NCBI GenBank assembly: GCA_914767715.1
Contig: OU612075.1
Coordinates: forward strand, 15,934,001 to 15,998,000
Length of the DNA: 64,000 nt
Source: Membranipora membranacea
Taxonomy: Eukaryota > Bryozoa > Gymnolaemata > Cheilostomatida > Membraniporidae
Reading direction: 5' to 3'
Below, piece by piece: positions 11,904 to 23,300 of the stretch (the first letter of the stretch is position 1; each line of letters starts with the position of its first letter). Position numbers and translations under genes: made by a program. Under the pieces are notes generated by a model. The model made no database searches. It was not told the DNA's origin and was given only the letters and a program-made list of their open reading frames with translations.

Positions 11904-13421
11904 ATGGCTACCAGCTACTATTTAAAAGATGAGAAATACTATCGCTTCCAGGACGACGCTATCTCATTCTCTAACGCTGGGGCAGCTTTCACAGGGATTG
12001 CTTCTGAATATGCAAGAGCAGGCCTTCACTTCTCAGAGGGACGAATTAAATGCAGAGATTGCTCATTCGATCAGGATCTCGGCAGTAAGATGTTGTGTTG
12101 CCCTCGAAAGCAGCATAGTATGACATCACCTGGATGTAAATACTTGGCTGAGACACGTGTGCCAAACCACTCCGAGTCAATATTCAAGGATGTCTTATAT
12201 GGAGGAGGTAGGGTGATTTTACATTGTATTTAAAAGCAGGAAATAAATAACATCAATTTACTAATTATTGTCTAATGTCACTGTAACTGTTATCTTAGCT
12301 GTATGTCAAATTGATTATTAGCATAGGCAATAGATTTCATTTGATCAGTATTTTATTTCCTTTTATCAGAGGATTATGAGCTGTTTACATGAACAACGTC
12401 AATGATAGTGTACTGAAGTGAATGCGTGTGTACTGAAGTGTACTGAAGCGATGCGATACAGTATTGTTGGTATTGATTAATCTTTTTGATGGAGTAATGT
12501 CAGCCAAATATGAATTTGGTGGTTGACTTCTACTGTAATGTATTTTTTTATGAGATTATAGGAACACTGAATTAATTTCAATATATAATTTCAGAGAAAA
12601 GTCAGAAAGAGACTGCAGATATACAAGTAAGTACGCACCGTTGCTAAAATTAACAAACAAAATTGAATTTCTTTAATGTATCTTCCAAACAGAGTTTGAG
12701 AATAATAATTTGTCACAATTGTTTTTAAATAAATGATGATAACATTCTTTGTTACTATCATTTTACTAAGAATTGGAATTATTATCAATTGTTAGCAGAG
12801 GGCTGTGTGGTGGTAGTAGAAACACTTGGCATGCTATCAAAAGTTGCTTCAATAAAAGCTTCAGTATCATAAGGTCTTGGGAAACGTCATAGTTGTCTTA
12901 AATTTGAACTGATACCAGCGTTGTCCGATTTTTTATCTGCACCACATCATCCTAAAAAATCCTCCTCAAAGACAATAAGCTTATTCGCCAGTTAATACGT
13001 GTCCAAGATAATAAGCCAATAAATGATTTATAGGCATTTATTGAAGGTGAGGCACTCAATGAAACCTGGTCGTGAAAAAACCTGCTTGAGTTAATTTTGG
13101 ACCCCTTAGCTAATAGCTCTATCATTGGCTAAAAATAGTGTTTAGTGCCATTTCATCCGCATGAATGCAGCCTAGTAAATAATGTGGTTGCCTTGACAAG
13201 GATTATGAGCTGTTTACATAAACAACTTCAATGATAGTGTACTGAAGTAGCAGTGTAGGCGCAGAGTATACCATTAAGGGCTGGCTGTGGCATTTAAGAG
13301 AGCAATGTAACCAATCATCATTACTTTATTGTAGGTTCAGCCAGCTGACACAAAGATGCATGAACTCTGGCAACTCTTATTGCAAAGAAATTGCAAAACT
13401 GGATACCACAACAAAAATTAG
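11904..13421 (+). CDS. Small single-BIR-like protein, gene 2 of module A
   Basis: Three exons (11904-12207, 12595-12626, 13335-13421; phases 1 and 0) give 140 aa. The ATG is four bases after the leader acceptor and matches the paralogue's N-terminus. Residues 29-80 carry a BIR-like centre: Ala-Gly-Leu turn, Cys50, Cys53, His71 and Cys78 (C-x2-C-x17-H-x6-C). The usual Trp is absent and adjacent Cys65-Cys66 lie in the loop. The final exon encodes a short helix-prone tail ending Gly-Tyr-His-Asn-Lys-Asn; the paralogue ends Gly-Tyr-His-Asn-Gln-Asn. No RING, CARD or membrane segment is present. It stands about 970 bp upstream of the large IAP in the same orientation. It belongs to the BIR superfamily by motif; any role as partner, decoy or regulator of the adjacent IAP is inference. 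Confidence 0.82.
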
Positions 13422-14024
13422 CACCAATTGTGATACCTGGAGGCCAAAGGACATGGTATAGATAATTCAATGTTTGAGAGGTTTCTTTATGTTAATATAT
13501 TTAGCCTATATCAAACATACTTTTACCTAAAAAATAATTCTTACAACATAGTGATAACAAATTATATAAATTCCCATGCTTTTGCTGTAATACACATCTC
13601 TATACTTGTTTTTGTATATCGATGACTGACCAAAAACTAAGCGGTTGCGGTTCATTGCTGAAATTCGCGGATTGTAGTTTTGTTTTTTTCTGATGAGTAG
13701 GACAACGCCCGAATTTTTCCGCAAGGAGCGTTTCAAATCATTCACGATAACCAATGTACTTCAAATCAGGTGAAATGGCAAGCGCATACACAGACTGCAT
13801 ACAGCGTACAATTCATTGTCTTGCTGGATTTAGCATTATTGTACACAATTGTATACTATTCATTGTTAGAGCAGACTATTTGTCTTTGAAAATTTCCATG
13901 TAATTTTACTGTTAAACAATGAAAATGAATTCATTTTTTTAAACTATGATAATTTTTCAATATTTATTCAACTGATTCAGCCAGCAGTCGGTAGCGGGCA
14001 GATATGATTTTACTGATACTCTAA

Positions 14025-14030
14025 AATAAA
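14025..14030 (+). terminator. Candidate poly(A) signal of small BIR gene 2
   Basis: AATAAA about 600 bp after the stop codon and 363 bp before the next start codon. It is the only clear candidate I noted in this gap. Confidence 0.35.
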
Positions 14031-14392
14031 GAATGAAAAATAATCTACGTTTGGTAGAGTTTTGCCTATTTTTTTACAATTACACCCCGAACTATTGACA
14101 ATTACACATATTCACAGGAAGTTTAGGACATACTGTTCCAAACTTCCTGGTCAAGCCATGCAAAGCAGTGAGTGACAGTTGTTATCTTCTCTTGGCATAC
14201 CGGTAACATGAATTATGGCATGTCTGTATGCTATGCAACCCTGATGTGACTTATCACATTTCAAGCGCATGATTGATTAGCTTGGTTGATTCGTCATGAC
14301 GCAATATACTCTCCTATCACAAAAATTTCGAAATTATTTGAGCTAACTTCCTTGTCTCCCTCCTAATTGACATTTGAGCATACTGTGAGGCT

Positions 14393-17300
14393 ATGGACAC
14401 AAACCCAGAATGGACGACTGGATTAAAGTTGGTAAGTAACATATTTATCTCCCTTGTTGCGGAGCCAGATGACTCTGGATTTCAGAGTAGCTTCAGCTCA
14501 ACTATGTAGATGACTTGAAATAAGCACATAAACATGACGTATACTCATGTACACCCTATGTGATCTATTGTGTATGATGCCACATAACGTTTATGATAAG
14601 AAAAACATGAAAATATGTTTGTGGATATCAATAGGACTCGAAAAGTGGAGACAAGTATTCCCTCCTCACGACTCTACTTGTTGTATAGTTGATGGTGATG
14701 AAGACAATCATGTCGACAATTTATACCCAAATCTAACCATGAACATTTACTTTGGGTATAATGCTATGTCTGGTTAAAAACCCTAGTAAATGTAGTCCAA
14801 GTTGTATTAATAAGATTCGGAAAGTGGGAAACTCGCTTTCCCTCCTTCCAACTAGTCATGCTTTTTAATATGTTGTTGTGGAACCTTCCATACTAAATCG
14901 TTATCAGAATCTTCATTTTGATTGGCTGTTCATTGTTCAGCAAAATAACAGACCTGCCATACATTAAACTCTCAGTATTGCGAAATATGCTGCAAACATT
15001 AATATATGAAGGCTAAACATTCCGCAGGCCATAGATAGAAGGATAGACATATCGTTCTTAGTATTTTCAATGACTATGACATGACACTCAACTCATTCCC
15101 TGTCCACAGCAATTCAAGCGTGAAAACGAGTGTTTGTCATTTTTACGATGCTGTGCTCGCTTGCTCTGTTTATATAAGATTACAATGTAGAAATGATTTC
15201 TTTCTGCAGACATAGCCTTACTTATTTCAGATTTGCCTGAGAATGGTTCATGCAATTCTCTTGATTTTTTTTACATGTGTTACCAGAACATATGGACCAC
15301 AGTCTAGGCATTTATTCATGTAGTCAGTCAATGGATTTTGCAGATATATTTGATTTAGTGGCTAACATTGCTTTGTGAGATGAGTAAGACAAGGTACACA
15401 CAATACTAGATAGCCCTTACATCAAACAAAGTTTCCTATGACCAACAGTCATTCTAAGCTGACCAAAGGAAGGTGTCAGATTTATGAAATTTGTCATTCA
15501 CAAACTGAAAACTAGATAAAAACAGCCCAAAAACAGCCTTCTTTTCTCCCTCCCCCCCCTCCCCCTTCGACAAAATCTTTTTGTGAACCATGACAATAAT
15601 CATTATTACCAATCACCTCAATCAAGATATTTACTTTAAATCATTTGCTCCAATTTAACAGGTAAATGTGGCTATAGAGACGGCCCAAAAAGTGTCCAGT
15701 TCATAGCGCCATATGGACATGTCTCTTCTTTTCTTTTTTTTTCTATGCACTAGGTCTTATTTGACCGCCCTATTTAACGGGCCCCCTTAAGCTCGGATGG
15801 CTTGTGTGGGGTAGTACCCTATACCCTTGCCCGCCGTTGTCGGTTACTCTTTTTTCGAAGAGGCAGAGGGGGATCTTTATACTGCATGCAAGCACACAGT
15901 AGACCTCCTGTATTTATGGTCCTGATCCGAACAGACCTGGCTAGGATGAATGGCTTGCCAGTGACAAATCAGAAATGACAGCCGGCGCCGGGAATCGAAC
16001 ATGGATCTTCTATACATATGCTAAGCAAAAATTACCAAACCATCTGCATGAATGACGGGGCCTTTATTTTAGATTGAGCTTAGTGTTATAACATGAAAAC
16101 TCAGGTCCATACCAGCCTTTTAGTCGCTGGCAAAATAGTAAGTGGTAAGATCACCACAGTTGCATTTATATCACCTTCCCTTGGTATTCAAACTATCGTT
16201 AGTCATGTTTCCTCTCAAACGCTATGATAAGGCCAATGTCACTTAGTTGATCCTACAGTGTACTTTATAGTTTTTTACCAAATCTTGCAATAAGATCCTA
16301 CGCTATGCTGTCGAGTAAGATCCATACTAACTCGATACTCAAAAATTTGAATTCATTTTCAAAGAAACTGATCTGTGCATTGACATAGACTGCACTTATT
16401 CAGTAATATTGATAGTCCATGTTTAGATGTGCTGAGTAACTGTGGTGCACAAATGGACACGATCTGATGCCACAAAACAGAAAGCTTCTCCAAGTCACCC
16501 ACTGCTAATACATTTCAATACTACTCTCTAGGAGGCCGTCAAATTCATTTGGATTTTTTATCACCCTGAAGACTGAAATAACTAGATAACACAATTATTT
16601 ACATGGATCTACTTTAAGACATGCAAATACTAGTTTTTGATGTAAAGAGAACAGTTTATCTGAGTAAGTCTTGTGTGTCAAAACATCTTAAAGTTTGTAA
16701 AAAACTCAAAATCACTTGTTAGTAATCATCACATGATTTTGATTTTTACATTATTGAGATGCCTGAAATGTCTAGATCTAAAATATTTTCATTTGAAGTT
16801 TCAGTGAAATTTGGAAATACATAATTTTTATGAAAAACAAACAAGCTACCTGTGTAAATTTTGAATTTCCTATTGAAATTCTATTGAAAGCCACTAATCA
16901 TAAAGCTCATAATTGAAGCGTAACACTCGTTTTCATGCGGCCCGCTTGCCTATTCAACTGAAGACCGCAGTTTGATAGGAGTGTCATATCTTAGTATTTA
17001 TAATCTTTGGTATTTTTTTCAGCCATTATTTCACTATGGTATGCACAGCAGGGTCTGAATAACAAAAGTTGAGACTTGTAGCAAACTTGTAACCTCTAAC
17101 TTGTAATAAACTTGTTTTATGTTTTAGCTTATTAAGAAAGGTGAAGTCATCAAATTGGAAGATGGTGAAAGGAGACTACGTCAGGGAACTGGCTATGAAA
17201 ATCATCAGAGAGGAATGCCTCCGAAATATGGAAAACATAAGCTGACGGTATGCCACTTTTGTAGAAGGGTATAGGAGAGCCTTTCCTAGTAAAACTGCGT

Positions 17301-20300
17301 GTCTAGAGCAGTTGGAGAATAATCATGCTGTAATTTTTTACAGTACAGAGTGAAGAAGTCATCATTCAAAATCTCAGTTTTACTTTCATCCCAACACAAA
17401 TAGCATTTAATATCAATAGCTTAACTCCTAACTGCCGTCCACGGGGGGGGGGGGGGGGGTTGATGGTGATCATTTGTCTAAAATACCACATTAGTGTAGA
17501 CAATATAGCCAGAAGGTGTGTGTTGCGGGCCAAGATGTCAAATTGTTAGTGGTGACCTTGAACACATTTATATACATAGTATTTATATGGCTATGGTGGT
17601 GACACTCATGGTCAAAATTGGATCAAATCCCCCCTTCCCAACCGGCTGCAGGTTACTGCCGCCCAACATTCTTTTCAGAGTCTGGCTTTCTTATCACTGT
17701 TATCTATTGATTTGGGACAGAATGTCGAAATACTAAACTTGACAACTTTATCTTACCATCATAGTTGATACTGCAATACTTGCACTGTCCCCCTCATCCT
17801 GCATCGATCACCACGGTGATTTGAACTCAATTTTCGGATCGCTGGAAAATATTGCGATGGATGTGGATGTGGATGCGTGGATGTTTTAATTGAAAGACTC
17901 CCTTTGTTGGTAATTCTATTGCTTAAAATGTGGATGCTGGGTGATGCAGACCCACATTTTGGAACAACTAATCTTTACTGAGCAATTATCCCCGCATAAC
18001 CAAAAATTCTGAAATAGTGAAATATGTCACCAAATGTATTACTTAAGCTGAAAAATCGTGACGGACGTAAAATAGCCATGCTCCTCAGTCCAGATAAAGC
18101 TCTATACTGGCAATATATAGCGCTTCTATTAACATCAAGAGCAATCGAAGCCTCATGCATTGTCTGGTCATGTATAGTCTAAGTGCTCAGACTCCAAGGC
18201 GCAGGGAGTTACTCGCGCAAGCTATCAAACTCCTCTTTTGATAGCTTGCGCAAGTAACTCCCTGCGCCTTGGAGTCTGAGCACTTAGACTAGGTCATGTA
18301 TGTTTCTGTCTTCGCAAAATGCTGTCCCTGTTATTAGAAAAGAGAGCTGAGATATTCCATGAATATTATGTTGTAGGTTTCATTGTTTATAATGCTGATG
18401 AAAGAGGCCATCATTACGGGGACATTGAAGAAATTGATAAAACGACTGATGTTCGACAAATCATCCAAATTTCGACCTGGAAGGCCTAAAAGGCAGAATA
18501 AAAACATAACAGAAGCCCTACTGCTTGAACTCAGCAGGAAAGTAAGCTGTGCTAACACTGCACTCCAACCTGACAATCCGATAATTTCCAAGGAAGAGAC
18601 CATCGTATCGATTCCAGAAGAAGGTTTGACCACAATAACCTCAGATGTTACCGAGTCTACAGAGCTCCAACAAAGTGCTACCAAGCAAAGGAAAAAGGTG
18701 GAGGACGATGGTGATGATATATTTTCTGATATCCGAGACGTCCTCAATCCGCCAGCTTCGTTAGAATTAGAAGGCCGACAGTGTTTTCCTTTGTCTTTCG
18801 GTTATAGAGCTGGTACCTTAAATGTCCTTTATTTAGCGAGTAGTTTATTGCAAGCCCAGTATGAAAATAAATTTGAAAGGATGCTGACATTTGATCGCAA
18901 ATTCAAATCTTTAACCATGACAGCAATCGAGTTAGCCTATGCCGGATTTGTGAGTGTAGACCAAAGACTACCTACAAAAAAGTGTGATGACCATGTAGTA
19001 TGCGTGTGGTGCGGGCTCACGTTATGGCAATTCGTCTCTCATGTCAATGCCATTGCTATTCACCAGACACACAGCCATCACAAATGTAAATTTCTTCTCG
19101 ATATTTATGAAGGTAAGTGAACACTGCTGAGCCATGATTGTTGTTCCCATAGCTGTTTCGGAGCCTTGTCGTCTTAAATTAGTAAATTGAAAAGTTATAA
19201 CGGTGTTGGCTGTTAACACTGGTTCCATGTCTACCCAATGGATGGGTCCACCAAGCAGACCATTCAACCAACAATTACGCCTGTTGCACTCAAAATGCAA
19301 CTAGGGGCATGGCAAGTCTGAATGTTGTAGGCTTCCGGATTAAATACTCTTCAGATAAAATCTCTTTCCAGTGTGTGCTACGGAATATTTTCAACATTCT
19401 GGGGATTCATAAGAATATCACCATATCCACATGCCTCAAGTTCCCAAGTGTTAATTTCAGGCTACAGTAGCTTGAATTTTGAGTTTTTTAAGCCAGGCAG
19501 TTTTTCCTCAACAATAACTAGATTTAGGCTATCACGCAGACGCAGATGCTAACAAAAGCCTGTAATAATTGCACCAAAAGATATGAGTTTACTTAACTTC
19601 TCTTGGGGTTTATACATATTTTTAGCTTGCCCATAGTCTGATTTTTTGACTCATGCGACCTTTAAAACATTTCTAAGAATTGGTCAAATCAGTTGCTGTT
19701 GAGCCAACGTGTTCTAGGTCAATGCTGAACTGTGCACAAGGATTTTCATTTTTTTGCAGCAGCATAAATCACTGCTCTAACTTGCCGGTGAAATATTTAC
19801 ATTTGATCCAATACATTCTTCAGTCAGGTTTTCTTTAATCAAGTCTGGTACAGGATATACTGACATAATGGTAGGCCAAGATAAACCACCATTCATATCA
19901 GAGCGTGACTAATTAAACCATATTTAATTGTTGATTTGAAAAAAACACAGGAAATGATAAATTAAAAATAGAGTCATTACTTCATACTTTATAATGACAC
20001 GAAGATTGCAGGGTATGATGAGGATTATGCCACTGAAAGTTCAATTCTTCAACATGCTTGCGATAGTGACATGGCTAGTATGGCATGATGATGACTGTTT
20101 GGGAATTCCGTACACTGAATCTTATTTCCCAATTAAACAAGGCAGTTTAATTCGACCTTGACAATAATTCCTGTATCTTGAGCGCCTCATTTAACATATG
20201 TGCACTGACTTGTATATGAATTATCTTTAGAGTATTCCAAAAAATCCAAAGCCAATGATATTCCCCATCGGGATCAAGGGACAGCCGCATCTCCCAATGT

Positions 20301-23300
20301 TGTCCCAAAGTTAGGAAATGCGGCAGTTTATGAACAGGATCCTTACACAATGCACTTGCCAACATAAAACACCATTCATTCAAAACTTATTCATGCTCAT
20401 CGTAAATCTGAACAACTATGACAACGATGACATGAATAATATATTAATTACTGCATAATTTGTTATATTGATATGAAGGTGAAAGAAAAATAATGCCTGT
20501 TCAAAGTTCACTCTGAGCACATCACAGGTCCCTGCTTGTATGGCCTGATGATGACTGCTTGGAAATTCCAAAAACTGAATCTTATATCCTAATTTCACTG
20601 GGACTATAATTTCTGGATCTTTATGGCATGTCATCAATTTTTGAGTAATTTATGTAATATTAAGTCCGCAGACAACAGCCACCAACTGACACAAAACACC
20701 TTTCACAATGTTGTGTGACCAGGGACGGGAATGTCCTCGACTAATTCAGCTGTGATCGTGAATTCCATAATAGATGGACTAGTCATAGTTGATTTATTAT
20801 TGGAAATTCTTGAAACAGAATCTTATTTCCTAATTTTACTTCAAATACGGTTATTGAATCTTGACTGCATGCATGAATTTGTGTACACGGGTACCCACGT
20901 GTATATATACTTACTACCTGTAATTTAGGTAGGTATGTATTTGTAATTAAGTAAGTGTTCAATCAATTAATTATCTGTTTTTAGGACTAAGGCCTGCAGA
21001 AGGCCAACTCTGCAACCAATCCCAACCTCAAATCAGATCACTAGTGTCAACATCTGGTGTTCTTATGACAGTAAACCCATCAACTACTAACACACCAGAT
21101 GTCTCTTCAAATCCTGCTGATCTTTTGGAAAACTATAAGAGATTCACATCAAAGAAGTGAGTTTATTGCACACATTTTCCCATGTTGGCCTTGAAACAGC
21201 TACCAATTTCCAATCATTGTGAAGTAGGTATGTTAAATTTTGACTCCTTCATTGTTTGGTTAGCATATAGCGATACTGACTGTGAATCAGGTATTGCACA
21301 ACAATAGACCATGTACATGTGTGACAATGACATCAGGGAAGTTCAAAATCTGAGTAGATCGCTAGATCAGATGAGCAATTTGGCTATCTGTATTTCTAAT
21401 GAATGTTATGGTGTTTGTTTTCCTTCAATTTGTTTCTTTTGTTTGAGAAAAAGAGAAATCTACCAATTTTAGTGATCAAGCGGACTTTACATGTGTGATA
21501 TGTTGGATTTTTGCACCACCCTGCAAACTCAGATATTTTTATTGTTGGATACGTACCAGACAATTTTATACTCAGACTCAGATTAACAAAATTGGGCAAC
21601 TGTCTCCCCAACCAAGTCTTCTCATGGGTTCTCCATGGTTATATTCACTAAAATTAATTGACAAGAATGCAAGGAGATTCTTCTTTTGCCGATAAGCATG
21701 CAGATTGGGACAAACTTGATTTAGTATTAGACAACTCATGAATTAAATGGGAATCACACCTATTTTATTCATGTTTATCGATTGATTAGGTTATAAATCT
21801 TGATTTATCTCATGAGAGAATACAACAAAATATTAAAAGTAACATACATTTTTTCAACAGCAACATATTTGCTTTTTATTCCCCTTCACAGCCAAGAGAC
21901 TCTTCTGAGAGAGATGGAATCCGATGGCAACACACCATCATTCCCTACTATGAAATTCGAAAAAAGGAGACGACTGACGTTTCACGCTTCACATTTGGAC
22001 GAAAAGTTGTCTAGAAAACTAGCCGCAGCAGGCTTTTATTTGAAAGGTATTTTTACAAATCCACACATGCCAATCAGTAGATATGGGTGACAGATGGAAT
22101 GAGTGCATTTTATGACTTTTTTCAGTAGTTCCGCCTTTAGTATCAAATATAAATATATTGACTTTTTGACATCAATCTTGTGTCAAGTTCACTAAAGATC
22201 AGGCGCACTTCCTGATATATGTCTGTGAAATATTTGAAATTCCTTTTATCTGTAGTCGTATTCCAGGTATGTTACATACACATGAGCTATTATGGACCAA
22301 TTTTCTACAATATAATTTGGTTTACAGGTGCTATGATCAGCTGCGGTATTTGTGATTTGGATATACAGACAATAAGCAGCTTCATAAGTCTAGAGGACCT
22401 GTTTAAAAAACACAGTGAAATGCGCCGATCATGTACCCTAGGTAGGCTTGGCCTTACTTTTTTTTTATGGGCAATGACACTCTCTACTCGGTGCTCAATG
22501 ATGTTTCATGAATTTTTTCATGGTACTTATGGATTTGGCCAATTTGTTTGTTATTCTTTTTGAAGTTTGTTTGTAGTTGACGAGTCAAACTAAATCTTTC
22601 AATGAGAATGAACGATCTTGATCTTGGATTTTTGCATAATATATTTTCATTAATAGTTCACTCACTAGGTCTGATGTAGTTGATCAAGCAATTGACAATT
22701 TGGAGGCAAGATACCACCAAAGGAGGTATTATAGTTGAATTGCTGCCATCATAATTGTGCGCATTGTCTTCTCACATGATTTGACTGGCTATCATGATTC
22801 ACCCAAAATTTTTGCAGTCAGGATGTCAATTGATATTCATATTTATTTATTATAATGATGACATATATCTCAGTAACTGATCAATACTCACACTTCCTCT
22901 TCACATTACCCGAGGTAGAACACCTGACTACTCAAATGAAAAAAGAAGATTAATATTCTGTCATTAAATAAATATTTTTTATGTAGAAGGGAATGTCCCG
23001 TACTTGTTCACTCCACATTGGGCTGAAAGTTTCAAGACCCAAAATACTGTTGATGACCTGTCAGAACTTGCTGGACTTGGGGTGGAGACTACCGCAGCCA
23101 AACACCAAGGGATGGCTGTGGAGGAGAGACGAGTGGACTCTTATCTCACGTTCACAAAGAATAACGAGCTTGATACACGAGAATGTGCCAGGGCTGGGCT
23201 TTTCTTCCAAAGGGACGTGAGTGATTGACAACTAATTCTGTAGAAAGCAACCAAATACTATGCAAATTAATCTTTCTGTTTTGTTAACAGCTATGTAGTT

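Noticed and set aside
14547-14777. 76-aa ORF in the first IAP intron
   Set aside because: Contains the dispersed GACTCGAAAAGTGGA repeat phrase; no splice pairing with the IAP frame and no domain.
15981-16062. Functional tRNA-Ala gene
   Set aside because: The acceptor stem and D arm do not pair, and the body continues as a SINE; only the anticodon and B-box areas are tRNA-like.
18334-18747. 137-aa minus-strand ORF
   Set aside because: Antisense shadow of exon 3 of the large IAP, which has a BIR, correct splice phases and a paralogue.
22658-22730. Possible extra exon between BIR2 and BIR3
   Set aside because: Acceptor- and donor-like sequences exist, but the required phase runs into TAG after eight codons and module B has no counterpart.
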